Shown in pieces: positions 25,206-34,600 of a DNA stretch of 46,671 nucleotides (the first letter of the stretch is position 1; the number at the start of each line of letters is the position of its first letter). The notes beneath the pieces were generated by a model, which was not told where the DNA came from, searched no databases, and saw only the letters and a list, made by a program, of their open reading frames with translations. Made by a program: the position numbers and the translations under genes. Source of the DNA: a virus. Location of the stretch: positions 1-46,671 of the IMG/VR virus record IMGVR_UViG_3300035199_000589; one strand, 5' to 3'.

Positions 25206-26375
25206 ATGTCAGAAAATGCACCCCCAGGATATTTTAACGTACACAAATATGCTGACCCCAGAGAGGAAGCCGGCAGGACTACCTTTGTTTCTCCGTCGGA
25301 TTCGATTGCTTCGAGCGAAGGTCATGCGATGGTTGTTTCTTTTAGGCATGAGCCATCAGGGCGCCGTGTATTTTTTAAAGCATTCATTAGTTCTTTAAAT
25401 GAAAGTTTCTCTAGTGAATGGACTGAAGAGGTTGTTTACGGCAGAACCGATCCAATTCAAATATTTAAATCTACCACACGAAGAATCTCTCTTGGCTTAA
25501 AAGTGCCGGCGGAATCGTTCGGAGAAGCATATGACAACCTTGGCCGCGTTGCCCAACTCACACAGTTCTTATATCCAAATTATACAGCACATGGTTCTGG
25601 AATGGTGCCTTCTCAGGGCCCGATGCTTAGACTTAAGGTCATGAACCTCATAGCAAAGTCCGATCCAACCGGCGCCGCAACAGACTACAGTTCTTACAAA
25701 TCAACCCCGGATCCAACAAAAGGCCTTCTTGGTTCTATTACAAGCCTTACTATTAATCATAGTCTGGAAAATTCAGACGTAACCACCTTTGCGAAAGATG
25801 GCAATACGGTCCTCCCGGGTTTGATAGAACTTTCTATAGACTTCACAGCTATGCACGATGAGACACTTGGGTGGGACAAAGATAAATTCAATGACGAATC
25901 GTTCCCATATGGCGTAACGCTGATGGGCGCGGATGCAGCCACCAGCGAGTTAAAAGCCCTCCGCGATGACATTGCACTGGCCATGAAACCAAAACCCGAC
26001 CCAGAAGAGTCAGAAGCTTCGTATGCAGAACAAGCACGCCTGGCAGCACTGAAAAGATATGGAACCAAAACAGGACTCTTTAGGCGTAACCCCGCAAAAA
26101 CTCTTAACAGAGATATCGAATGGTTGAAGGCGAACGCCGCGGCCTACAATGATGGCAATATGACAGCAGATCAAATGGCAAGCTACGAATATTTAAAGGC
26201 CGCGTCCGATTATTTAATAGGTGAAGCCGACGTGACGACGTCTGTCATACACTCTGAGGGCTTGGCCCCGATAACGATGACAATGGCCACCACGCACTAT
26301 GACGAATTTGGTATGGATGCACCCTTCGACGAAGAATCCGAGACCTATGGCGCCTTTACAATGATAGATCAATAA
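25206..26375 (+). CDS. Baseplate or tail-tube-junction protein, paralogue 2
   Basis: A 389-residue tandem paralogue of the preceding gene. Similarity is strong over the first about 250 residues, with DNA patches that are identical for 32 and 39 bases, and then fades. The start is supported by AAAGGAAA upstream of the ATG. A pair of related proteins beside the tape measure would fit two stacked rings at the tube-baseplate junction, as with T4 gp48 and gp54. The specific C-terminal part ends in an acidic segment (FDEESETYGAF). Confidence 0.72.
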   Translation: MSENAPPGYFNVHKYADPREEAGRTTFVSPSDSIASSEGHAMVVSFRHEPSGRRVFFKAFISSLNESFSSEWTEEVVYGRTDPIQIFKSTTRRISLGLKVPAESFGEAYDNLGRVAQLTQFLYPNYTAHGSGMVPSQGPMLRLKVMNLIAKSDPTGAATDYSSYKSTPDPTKGLLGSITSLTINHSLENSDVTTFAKDGNTVLPGLIELSIDFTAMHDETLGWDKDKFNDESFPYGVTLMGADAATSELKALRDDIALAMKPKPDPEESEASYAEQARLAALKRYGTKTGLFRRNPAKTLNRDIEWLKANAAAYNDGNMTADQMASYEYLKAASDYLIGEADVTTSVIHSEGLAPITMTMATTHYDEFGMDAPFDEESETYGAFTMIDQ

Positions 26376-26390
26376 CAGGAGAACACAAAA

Positions 26391-26726
26391 ATGTCAAGAT
26401 ATAATTCAGAAACACCAATGGTAAATGAAAGTGAATATTATGACTTTCTAAAGAAAAAGAGAGGAGTCAAGAAAATTGTACAGTTTGGAACTCCGGTCAT
26501 GTTCCATCCGGGCCTCGTTTCGCGTACATTGCTCACCACAACCTCTTATATTTGGGCCACCGGCGATCATTTCTATAAATTAGCACACACCTATTACGGC
26601 GACTCTCGCTTTTGGTGGGTTATAGCATGGTACAACGGGTACCCGACTGAGGCTGACATTAAAAAAGGGGCACTCATAGAAATTCCATCCAATTTAGAAG
26701 ATGGTCTCAGGGTGCTAGGCAGGTAA
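26391..26726 (+). CDS. Baseplate wedge protein with LysM-like domain (gp53-like)
   Basis: A 111-residue protein. The C-terminal half is a LysM-like module: a GDHFYKLAHTYYGDSRFWWVIAWYN core followed by IKKGALIEIPSN, which matches the usual GDT-IA-YG-N-I-G-L-IP landmarks. Small LysM-containing proteins of this type act in phage baseplates, either binding peptidoglycan or holding wedge components; T4 gp53 is the nearest functional analogue. The preceding GGAG SD and the 1-base gap to the next gene place it in the baseplate operon. Confidence 0.78.
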   Translation: MSRYNSETPMVNESEYYDFLKKKRGVKKIVQFGTPVMFHPGLVSRTLLTTTSYIWATGDHFYKLAHTYYGDSRFWWVIAWYNGYPTEADIKKGALIEIPSNLEDGLRVLGR

Positions 26727-26727
26727 C

Positions 26728-29700
26728 ATGGCGAAATGCGTATTAAATAGAGGCGCCTCCCCACCAGAAAAAGAATGGCTAGAGGGTAAGGATGATGTTT
26801 ATCAGACGGGCACAAGGTGCGAGAATATCGTACATACCATCAACGAGTACAAAAAGTCTGTAGGATGGCTCTCTGCGGGTGCACCCACGGAGACACCATC
26901 CGGCTACAATTATGTGGAACTAACCAAAGAAATGAATTCTTTCATTGAACAGGGTACGTACGAGTGGATGACAAGCTTCGAGCAGCTCGGCCCGCGCTGG
27001 GGTAAAACAGGCGCCGCTGGCACCGGCCAGGATACGACGCGTGAGGACGGCCACATCTACGAGGACGCGTCTTTTGTTGCAACACCACAGGAACTGACCA
27101 TCCTTCCCATCGAGGGCGATCCCGAAAATGCCACTGATATGACGAACGTCTTTAACACCCTTTATAAACAAAACGCGTCCGGACTGGGTTTTGCTGGGAA
27201 AGCGGAGGAGATAGTCCGGAAGGAAAGTTTCTTCCATGGTAAAGAGATCATCGTCCACTCAAGAACAGTTGAATCCGAAGTAAATATCAGATACAGGATC
27301 CAGCAGTTAAAGGGGATGATGGACATGTTGAGTGTTATGGAAACAAAGACCCTAGGCTTCGAGAACGCGAAGTCCAAGCCGAAAGGCAGAGATTACATCG
27401 ATGTCTGGACGGACTGGGATAACGCAGCAGAAGAATATTTGAAACTTCTTGAGGCCCTGCAAGATGAAGGTCAAAGGCTTATTTCCTATAACGAGCAGCA
27501 TAAAGAAATCATCAACAAAAATGCTGATGCAGCCCGCGGTGAACTAGAAGAACTTCAGCACAAAAAGATTGCATGTAAAATGAAGGCACAGGGCAAAGGT
27601 GAGCAGGACGTGCCTGGTACCGGCGCCAATAACCGTGCTCGCACCGGTGCAAAGACGGCCAACGAGCTATGTTCAGATAATCAGCTCAGTGCGACTGAGG
27701 AGGCGCGCCTAAAAGAGTTGGCAGCCGTCGTCGAGCGCGCCGACAGCGCGGGCAACTCAGCGTTGAGTCAACTGATAGCGGCATCCCAGGAACCAACCAG
27801 AAGAACATTTAAAGAGCAATGTCTTTTGTTATCACACATAGAACAGTTTGTTAAATATCGCTATGTGATGGATGATGATGGGACTACCGAAAAAAGGCTT
27901 CCGTACAAAAGCTCAAACTTGTCCTACCGCGCCCCAGGTTCTGCAGGTGGGCCGTCGACCACCAAAACAACGAAGGTCAGAACAAATGCTTGCTTGTTGG
28001 CAGACCGAGAGCCATGGGGCTTCATGAACCAGCTTGTTTCCGACCCATCATACTCGGCATTATTTAATATTGAAAATAAGTACCTGTCACAGTTGCAGCC
28101 AATGATAAAACTCTATAAGATCTCCATGGACTCTACAAAAGACGAAAAGGAAATTGAGGTAAATTTTGATAATGCCTTTAATTCTAAATTTGATGCAGTA
28201 CTTGGAAATACAAAAAAAAGAGGCTTTGGCGTAGGCATACAAAATTTTACCTTTTCTTACGAAGGTTCTGATCCATTTGCGGTAAAAAAGAGCATTAAAG
28301 CAAAATTGTCCATCTTTGCTGCTTCTTTTGACGATTTGCTTGTTGATAGGGGAGGCTATAAATATGCCGATTTGGCCCTAAAGACTGGCCGCGGATATAA
28401 AGATAGGCTTTCATTCGACAATCAGGCAAAAATGCCTGCCCTTGAAGACCTTAACTTCAGGCTTAAGGCGGTCGTTGGTTGGTCCATTCCTGCCGGCGGA
28501 GAGATTCTTGGCGCCACCGACAGCCAATCTCGCAGCCTTAAGGATGCCATTAACAATTCTTTTGTGACACTGAATTTGACTCCTACAATTCATGAGTTTG
28601 ATATTAATGACCAAGGGCAGGTGGTATTTCACATTAATTATTTAGCTTATGTTGACCACTTTTTTGATGGACCGAATTTTAATATTTTCGCAGACCCGGA
28701 GATCCAAAAGAAAGAAGTTGTACGAAAAATCAGAATGGCTGAAATTCAGCGTGATTGCGCGCGCGCCGACGCTGAGAAAAAACTTGACAACCTAAAAGAA
28801 GACATGAAAGATGAAATATATGATGATAAAATAAATCAATTGGCCAGTCTTGTCGGCAGTTTGTTATTTTATAAAAAGATTTACTACAAAAGGCTGCCTA
28901 AAAAAGAATTGAACAATTTCAATAGCCAGGGCCCTTACTGGAAGTTTGATCTTTTTTCGGATGAGGCCTTCGCCGGTGATGCTAACCCAGATAGCTTAGA
29001 TCAATCCGTCATCGACGGCCAGTCCGAACAGATAGGCACTAAGATAGCGCGCGCACACACGCCGCCCACCGGAGAGGTTCCAGATCTGGCGGATACCGTT
29101 GTAAGTGACATAGACCAGAATGAATATGTTGCCTGGTTTTATTTGAGTGATTTGATTGACGTTATTATGAATAACATCGGTAGTGTTCTTGATGATATGC
29201 CGGCAGCGATTATGGCGTCGAATGAGATCGGCAGTGCCTCAAAGAAGATGGAGAGCGACAAATATAAGAGGCTGTCTGAGAACTATAAGAAATTTAGGGT
29301 TGTGCTTGGGCCTCTTGAATTGGTGACGCCCAAAAGCATAGGATTAGAGCATTTTAATGCAAATTTGGGAGATATACCAGTCTCGCTTTCTTATTTCATG
29401 GACTGGCTCACCGATAGAACAATAAAAAATGACCAGTTTTCATATAGTCTGCCAATATTTCTAAAAGATCTGTTGAATAACCTAGTTAGAAATTTTTTGA
29501 ATGAAGATCGTTGTTTTGATATTAACGCCAAACAAAGAATCCGCGTGTTCTCTTCCGCAGTGACCTCAATTAGTGACCCCAACTGGACACCCAGTCACGC
29601 CGACGGCGACGAAATAACAAAATGGATTATAGGTCAATGGGACGGCGGTTATAGCGGCCCCGGCCCCGGTATAGGCCTCGATGGAAAGAGCGCAGGCAAC

Positions 29701-30384
29701 AAAAAGATGAGGAGATTGGATATGTACCACTTAGCCCAAAATCCAAAGCGCTCTGGCCATGTTTCGCAGCCACTTCTTCATGTGTTTGGAGATCGGAACT
29801 CCCCAATAAATTACCGCGGAGTTGATCATACTTACAACTATCAAGTTTTTTACGCCGGCCGCACCCAGCCGCAAGCCTTAATGAGTGGCGATGAAACCCT
29901 CGATTCTGCCGCAGGAGTATTCCATTTTGTTCTTGGAAAGCCCAACGGGATAGTCAAAAATATTCAATTAACTAAAACAGATGCACCAGGCCTTAAAGAG
30001 GTTCGTTTCGAGCAAGAGGGCTATGATGGCTTAATGCAGTTGAGAGAGGTGTATGATGCCACTATTACGTGCTATGGGTCTCCAAATATTTTCCCGGGAA
30101 CCTACATATATGTTAATCCGCGCGGCTTTTCTCCGGAATCTAAACACTACAAGGACCTGGCGCGCTCAGTGAATGGCAAAAACGTGATAGATAACGCTTC
30201 ATTGACAAGGTATGGCATAGGAGGATATTATATGGTAACCCGCGCAGAAACGACTTTCGGGCCCGGTGAATGTGAGACAGAAATCACAGCGAAATGGGTC
30301 GCCGAGCTAGCAACACAGAAGTCTCCATCTCAACACAAGGGTGGCTCCCCCGGTCCACGTAAGCCAACCAAGTGCCAAACTTAA
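26728..30384 (+). CDS. Large baseplate hub candidate
   Basis: At 1218 residues this is the largest protein in the window. A charged N-terminal region with several coiled-coil stretches (about 225-290) leads to a structural core. The C-terminal domain has hub-like landmarks: FPGTYIYVNPRGF (about 1120), then GIGGYYMVTRAETTFGPGECETEITAKW (about 1167-1195). That is the pattern of gp27- or gp44-type hub proteins, which end in a beta-domain with a Gly-Gly-Tyr-Tyr-x-Val strand. Much larger than T4 gp27 (391), it could fuse hub and other functions. I see no lysozyme or needle motif. The hub role is inferred. Confidence 0.68.
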   Translation: MAKCVLNRGASPPEKEWLEGKDDVYQTGTRCENIVHTINEYKKSVGWLSAGAPTETPSGYNYVELTKEMNSFIEQGTYEWMTSFEQLGPRWGKTGAAGTGQDTTREDGHIYEDASFVATPQELTILPIEGDPENATDMTNVFNTLYKQNASGLGFAGKAEEIVRKESFFHGKEIIVHSRTVESEVNIRYRIQQLKGMMDMLSVMETKTLGFENAKSKPKGRDYIDVWTDWDNAAEEYLKLLEALQDEGQRLISYNEQHKEIINKNADAARGELEELQHKKIACKMKAQGKGEQDVPGTGANNRARTGAKTANELCSDNQLSATEEARLKELAAVVERADSAGNSALSQLIAASQEPTRRTFKEQCLLLSHIEQFVKYRYVMDDDGTTEKRLPYKSSNLSYRAPGSAGGPSTTKTTKVRTNACLLADREPWGFMNQLVSDPSYSALFNIENKYLSQLQPMIKLYKISMDSTKDEKEIEVNFDNAFNSKFDAVLGNTKKRGFGVGIQNFTFSYEGSDPFAVKKSIKAKLSIFAASFDDLLVDRGGYKYADLALKTGRGYKDRLSFDNQAKMPALEDLNFRLKAVVGWSIPAGGEILGATDSQSRSLKDAINNSFVTLNLTPTIHEFDINDQGQVVFHINYLAYVDHFFDGPNFNIFADPEIQKKEVVRKIRMAEIQRDCARADAEKKLDNLKEDMKDEIYDDKINQLASLVGSLLFYKKIYYKRLPKKELNNFNSQGPYWKFDLFSDEAFAGDANPDSLDQSVIDGQSEQIGTKIARAHTPPTGEVPDLADTVVSDIDQNEYVAWFYLSDLIDVIMNNIGSVLDDMPAAIMASNEIGSASKKMESDKYKRLSENYKKFRVVLGPLELVTPKSIGLEHFNANLGDIPVSLSYFMDWLTDRTIKNDQFSYSLPIFLKDLLNNLVRNFLNEDRCFDINAKQRIRVFSSAVTSISDPNWTPSHADGDEITKWIIGQWDGGYSGPGPGIGLDGKSAGNKKMRRLDMYHLAQNPKRSGHVSQPLLHVFGDRNSPINYRGVDHTYNYQVFYAGRTQPQALMSGDETLDSAAGVFHFVLGKPNGIVKNIQLTKTDAPGLKEVRFEQEGYDGLMQLREVYDATITCYGSPNIFPGTYIYVNPRGFSPESKHYKDLARSVNGKNVIDNASLTRYGIGGYYMVTRAETTFGPGECETEITAKWVAELATQKSPSQHKGGSPGPRKPTKCQT

Positions 30385-30408
30385 ACAATATAAAAGGAAA
30401 AATACTTT

Positions 30409-31659
30409 ATGTCAAAATTTTCAACTGGTAATTCTGATGGCCCCATTAATAGTTTTTATAGAAAATATTCCTACCAATTTGAAATGGTGGATGCCGCGGC
30501 CACATATGGGAATGTGGTTCATTTCCAAGCAGAGAAGCAGTTATATGGGCGCGTTGATCGGCGCTATGTTCCCATAGTCTTAAATACAGATGCTGTGGAA
30601 ATGAAATACTTTACCGATTCTCGTTCTAGCGACATCAACACTCTTGCTGCGCCTGCCTTTGTTGTGGATGCATTCAACGAAATGAAAACTCAGTTCCAGA
30701 AGGCATTGATGACTAATAAAATATCTTCAAAAGACCCATATCTTACTGCGCTAAAAGTCTATAATGCATATGAGAACCCAAAAGGGCTGTACGGAAACTA
30801 TTTAGACAGTCTAACTAGCACCATATACGGACAGTTTACTGCGAATGATATAAAGTTTAAAAATTTTGATGAGTTCATTGTTAATTTTATGCTGGTGATT
30901 GAAGCAATAGCCAGCGTATCTGCGCCCTACACTTACCCTGCATACGTAAAGAACAAGTTATGTCCCATATCCGTTAGTGGGCTTGCGATTGAAATTGCCG
31001 ATCTTGACTGTGCAAATGATGAAGAAAAAATAAAACAGTTTGTCAACAGCCCAAATTGGAAGTATTATTTAAATGCATGTAGGAGTTACGGGTTTTTGGT
31101 CGATATGAAAACGCCATGGCGGTTAGTCGCAGACATAGGCTCTAACACTACGCTGCAGTATTCCAGAAGATACAATTTACCTTCTACCTCCGTGTTGCTG
31201 GGAAGCGCATATAAATTCGCCCATACAGAATACTACGATGGGTTTAAGCGCGCTTTGTTAGCGATGTATGACGCTGTGAAACCCAACAGTTATATAGAAT
31301 ACTGGTCTTGTGAGTCTGGGAGCACAGAAAGAAAAGTCACAATACCAACAAATTATACCGAGGAAGCTTTGCTGGGTATCTATGGTGAAGTTTATTTTCT
31401 TAGGTTATATTTGCAAATTAGACTTCTTGAGATGGAGGCCAAACTTAGTGATTCGGAAACCAACAGGCTTGTGGGCGATACCATTGATCTTTATAGGTCT
31501 TCCGATATTGACGAAGCACTTATGGCATTCGAGCGCGTCATTGGAAAGACATATAATTACAATGGCTCCTTGACATCCATAGAAAGAGGTGCTAAATTAA
31601 GAAAGGAAGCAGAACTCCAAGAGGAAGAATTAAACGGTGTTGTTTCAACCTATCGATGA
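30409..31659 (+). CDS. Putative baseplate or tail-associated protein, unknown
   Basis: A 416-residue protein with an AAAAGGAAAA SD. It is predicted mostly helical and aromatic-rich, with segments such as PYTYPAYVKNKLCPISVSGLAIEIAD (about 172-197) and an acidic helical C-terminus. I do not recognise the family. It is the last gene before the replication block and overlaps the polymerase start by 23 bases, so the two are co-transcribed. A virion role follows from the upstream baseplate genes only. Confidence 0.64.
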   Translation: MSKFSTGNSDGPINSFYRKYSYQFEMVDAAATYGNVVHFQAEKQLYGRVDRRYVPIVLNTDAVEMKYFTDSRSSDINTLAAPAFVVDAFNEMKTQFQKALMTNKISSKDPYLTALKVYNAYENPKGLYGNYLDSLTSTIYGQFTANDIKFKNFDEFIVNFMLVIEAIASVSAPYTYPAYVKNKLCPISVSGLAIEIADLDCANDEEKIKQFVNSPNWKYYLNACRSYGFLVDMKTPWRLVADIGSNTTLQYSRRYNLPSTSVLLGSAYKFAHTEYYDGFKRALLAMYDAVKPNSYIEYWSCESGSTERKVTIPTNYTEEALLGIYGEVYFLRLYLQIRLLEMEAKLSDSETNRLVGDTIDLYRSSDIDEALMAFERVIGKTYNYNGSLTSIERGAKLRKEAELQEEELNGVVSTYR

Positions 31660-32830
31660 TAAAACTCAGTGTGTCGGCGTGTATGTTGATGGTAACTTAA
31701 TTTTTGACGAAAATAAAATACCAGAGAACCTAACAAGAACTTGGCGCCCCAGTGGCTCGCTGCTTGATGCGAATATAGAATATGCATGGATATACGCGCG
31801 CGGAAAGTCATTGGACGAAGTGTGTCCTGACCACCTTAAAGAAGCGTGGGATAATGTGTCAAGAAAGATGCGCGCATATAAGAAGTCATTTGACATTGCA
31901 AAAATTGACCTTAGAAATCATTGTTTTTTCGATCTTGTGCCACATGATGCATTGCTTGAATTCTGCGAGATCAGGAATCAAATCACAGAATACGTTTTTG
32001 AAAACTATGAAAAACCGGAAAACTATGAGTACGCGTGCTCAGCGGCAAAGCTGCTATATAAGATAAAGTATCAGGATCTTTTTCTGGACAGTTCAGAGTG
32101 TCGCAGCCTGTTTGTTTCTAGCGGCTTGAGGAATGCCTCACAGAAAATATTAAACGGCCAGAAACACATCGACTATAACCTCTTTGGAACGGTCACAGGG
32201 CGCCTCTCTACGCGCTCCCAGTCCTTCCCTATACTAACGATGAAAAGAGAGCTTAGACGCCTTATAAAGCCGCACAATGACTGGTTCTTGTCGTTTGACT
32301 ACAATGGCGCGGAGGTTCGCACGTTGTTGGCGCTTTCGGATCAAAAACAACCAGTCGGCGATATTCATGAGTGGAACATTCGCAATGTGTTTGAGGAGCC
32401 GGAGATGCCCCGCGAAGAGGCAAAGACTATATTCTTCGCATGGCTATATAACCCGGAATCGGATAGCATCAATACAAATTATTATGACCGCAAAAAAGTA
32501 CTTGACAAGTACTACGATGGTGACTATATTAATACTATATTTGGGAGGCACATCAAGGTTGATGAATGGCGCGCCTTTAACTATCTGATTCAGAGCACAA
32601 CTGCTGACCTTGTGATTGATCGTGCAGTAGCCATTGATCGCATGCTGGAAGGCAGAAAATCATTTATATCGCATATCGTACATGATGAGATTGTGATTGA
32701 TTTTGATGATGAAGACCGTGAACTTTTGACAGAAATTAAAGAGACATTCGCTGCAAACAAGCTTGGGATATTTATGGTTAACTTAAAGGCTGGAAAAAAC
32801 TATTACGACCTAGAGAATTTAGTGTTATGA
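31637..32830 (+). CDS. Family A DNA polymerase, polymerase domain only
   Basis: A 397-residue DNA polymerase of the Pol I type. All core motifs are visible: TGRLSTRSQSFPI (TGR at 187-189), motif A SFDYNGAEVR with Asp221, motif B RxxxKxxxFxxxY at R259-K263-F267-Y271, YLIQSTTADLVIDRA (about 316-330) and motif C HDE at 349-351. No 3'-5' proofreading domain fits in the 180 residues before the TGR motif, and no 5' nuclease domain is present; a separate 5'-3' exonuclease is encoded at 38.2 kb. T4 uses a family B enzyme (gp43), so this is a real departure. The start is a GTG inside the preceding gene. Confidence 0.9.
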   Translation: MLFQPIDDKTQCVGVYVDGNLIFDENKIPENLTRTWRPSGSLLDANIEYAWIYARGKSLDEVCPDHLKEAWDNVSRKMRAYKKSFDIAKIDLRNHCFFDLVPHDALLEFCEIRNQITEYVFENYEKPENYEYACSAAKLLYKIKYQDLFLDSSECRSLFVSSGLRNASQKILNGQKHIDYNLFGTVTGRLSTRSQSFPILTMKRELRRLIKPHNDWFLSFDYNGAEVRTLLALSDQKQPVGDIHEWNIRNVFEEPEMPREEAKTIFFAWLYNPESDSINTNYYDRKKVLDKYYDGDYINTIFGRHIKVDEWRAFNYLIQSTTADLVIDRAVAIDRMLEGRKSFISHIVHDEIVIDFDDEDRELLTEIKETFAANKLGIFMVNLKAGKNYYDLENLVL

Positions 32831-33684
32831 TATCAGTTATTGGAATCGGCACAGGCCCATCTGCTATTGCTGAAAAATTTGCAGCAGTTCCTCAATATGA
32901 CGTTTACGTGTTAAACGACAGGGTTTCTAGAAGCACCAAAAAGAAGCGAAAGCTAAAGTCTTTCAAAAAACCAGAAGAGTACGAAAAAAATATCCCAGAC
33001 CTAAAAACCTTTTTCAAAGAACTTCATGACCATGTACAGGTCTTCATTATGGGCACCTCTTATAGCTCGAACTATTCCCTAGGGATTCTTGAGCAGATAA
33101 AAAACAAGAAAATTGATGTTTTTTACATTAAGCCAGACATTGAACTTGTTACAGGAGAGAGGCGCCTTATTGAAAATGTTACGTTTGGGGTTCTGCAAGA
33201 ATATGCACGTTCGGGGCTCTTTAACTCGCTGACTGTGTTTTCAAATCTGCAAATTGAGAACGCACTGGGAAGCGTACCCATCAAGGGTTATCATGATACG
33301 CTTAATGGCGCCATTTTTTCAGCAGTCCATTATTTAAATTATTTTACTCATTCTGATCCTGAAATTGGCCAAGTGGCTAAGCCTGCGGAAATAAACCGCA
33401 TTCGCAGCATGGCTGCTTTAGATACTAAAAATTTAGAAGAAAAGTGGTTCTTTGAGCTTGACGTTGAGCGAGAACTGTGTTATTATTTATGTATAAATGA
33501 GCAAAGACTTGCGGGAGAAGGTACGTTGCATAGAAAGATTGTAGACATACTAAAGAAAAAGCCCTCGAATGCGTTTCGTAAAATTTCTTATGCAATTTAC
33601 GAGACACCACATAAAGATTTTGGGTATGTCGTGGCCCATACAAACACGATACAACAACAAAAAACTCTTGACAAGGTAGATTAA
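32827..33684 (+). CDS. Tubulin/FtsZ-like protein, degenerate GTPase motifs
   Basis: A 285-residue protein overlapping the polymerase gene by 4 bases (ATGA). The N-terminus MISVIGIGTGPSAIAEKF resembles the first nucleotide-binding loop of FtsZ/tubulin. The central stretch VFIMGTSYSSNYSLGILEQIKNKKIDVFYIKPD (about 72-104) follows the FtsZ plan of a loop, a helix and then a strand ending in KP. The FtsZ tubulin signature GGGTGTG is replaced by MGTSYSSNYS, so GTP hydrolysis is doubtful. A polymerisation-competent homologue such as PhuZ or TubZ is possible, but a non-filament role in replication is equally open. The fold call is inference. Confidence 0.55.
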   Translation: MISVIGIGTGPSAIAEKFAAVPQYDVYVLNDRVSRSTKKKRKLKSFKKPEEYEKNIPDLKTFFKELHDHVQVFIMGTSYSSNYSLGILEQIKNKKIDVFYIKPDIELVTGERRLIENVTFGVLQEYARSGLFNSLTVFSNLQIENALGSVPIKGYHDTLNGAIFSAVHYLNYFTHSDPEIGQVAKPAEINRIRSMAALDTKNLEEKWFFELDVERELCYYLCINEQRLAGEGTLHRKIVDILKKKPSNAFRKISYAIYETPHKDFGYVVAHTNTIQQQKTLDKVD

Positions 33685-33696
33685 GAGTATTATATT
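33668..33696 (+). promoter_or_regulatory. Sigma70-type promoter for the SSB gene
   Basis: TTGACA (33668-33673), a 17-base spacer and TATATT (33691-33696) make a near-consensus promoter overlapping the end of the upstream gene. Transcription would start near 33703, giving a leader of about 53 bases for the SSB gene. Confidence 0.83.
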
Positions 33697-33698
33697 AG

Positions 33699-33719
33699 AT
33701 ATCAAGGAACGCTTGATAT
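33699..33719 (+). promoter_or_regulatory. Perfect dyad at the SSB transcription start
   Basis: ATATCAAG, spacer GAACG, CTTGATAT is an 8-bp perfect inverted repeat 2 bases downstream of the -10 box, spanning the predicted start. It could be an operator or a 5' RNA hairpin. It is followed by an unstructured A/C-rich leader up to the SD AAGGAG. Confidence 0.6.
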
Positions 33720-33755
33720 ACTTTAACCATAACAACAAAAAAAAGGAGACAAAAT

Positions 33756-34523
33756 ATGTCAATTAATATGGAACTAATGAGAAAGAAGCTCGCCACTTTA
33801 CGTGGTGAGGGAGAGGGTAGAGAGAATTCGCCCTGGTTTAAGCCCGATGAAGGGGACCAGGATATCCGGATTGTTCCTGCCCCTGACGGCGATCCCCTAA
33901 AGGAGATGTATTTCCACTATAACGTTGGAGATCATCGCGGCGGAATCGTTTGTCCAAAGCGCAATTTCGGTGATCCGTGTCCAATCTGTGAATTTGCTTC
34001 TTCCTTATGGAAGGAAGGAGTTTCCAGCAACGATGAAGAGAGCAAGAAGCTCGCTAAGTCACTATTCGTTCGTGCGCGATTCTTCTCACCTGTAGTGGTG
34101 CGAGGTCGCGAAGATGAAGGAATTAAGTACTATGGGTACGGAAAGCGCGCCTATGAGAACCTGCTGGGCTATATTCTAGACCCGGATTATGGTGATATCA
34201 CCGACACCCTTGAGGGCACCGATATCGCCCTCACATACACCAAGCCAACAGCGCCTGGTGCATACCCGCAGACAAGCCTAAAGATGCGTCGGAACACTTC
34301 CCCGCTTCTGGAGGATACGGAAGCTATCCCTGCCCTCCTTGATGGTATGCCTGAATTTGATGCACTATTTGAGCGTCATACTCCAGAGCAAATCGACGCC
34401 ATCCTTGATGAACAGCTTGCTGGTGATGGAAGTGCAGAGTCCCGCTCGAAGGAAACCACAAGATACAGCAATGGCAAAAATGATGTGGACCGAGCGTTCG
34501 ATGAACTGATGGCCACCAAGTAA
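33756..34523 (+). CDS. Single-stranded DNA-binding protein (gp32-like)
   Basis: This protein coats single-stranded DNA in replication, recombination and repair. The 255 residues begin with a basic, helical N-terminus (MSINMELMRKKLATLRGEG), which in gp32 mediates cooperativity. The core has SPWFKP, IRIVPAPDGDP and the zinc-binding region with CPKRNFGDPCPICEFA (about 68-83). The C-terminal part has an Asp/Glu-rich segment (about 205-235) for partner contacts. T4 gp32 is 301 residues. It is followed by a hairpin with a T-tract. The promoter, dyad and A-rich leader upstream suggest autoregulation as for T4 gp32. Confidence 0.9.
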   Translation: MSINMELMRKKLATLRGEGEGRENSPWFKPDEGDQDIRIVPAPDGDPLKEMYFHYNVGDHRGGIVCPKRNFGDPCPICEFASSLWKEGVSSNDEESKKLAKSLFVRARFFSPVVVRGREDEGIKYYGYGKRAYENLLGYILDPDYGDITDTLEGTDIALTYTKPTAPGAYPQTSLKMRRNTSPLLEDTEAIPALLDGMPEFDALFERHTPEQIDAILDEQLAGDGSAESRSKETTRYSNGKNDVDRAFDELMATK

Positions 34524-34541
34524 GGCTTGCATGAGGCCGCT

Positions 34542-34577
34542 GGCACCCCGGCCGGAAGAATAGGGTGCCGCATTTTT
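34542..34577 (+). terminator. Putative terminator after the SSB gene
   Basis: GGCACCC (34542-34548) and GGGTGCC (34563-34569) form a 7-bp stem around a GC-rich loop, followed by GCATTTTTAAT. It separates the SSB gene from the nuclease-methyltransferase pair, which has no promoter that I can see in this gap. Confidence 0.65.
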
Positions 34578-34600
34578 AATAATTAATGTTCGGAGGGAAC

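Noticed and set aside
34586-34600. Upstream in-frame ATG for the nuclease gene
   Set aside because: The SD GGAGGG lies between this ATG and the one at 34601, so the later start is preferred.
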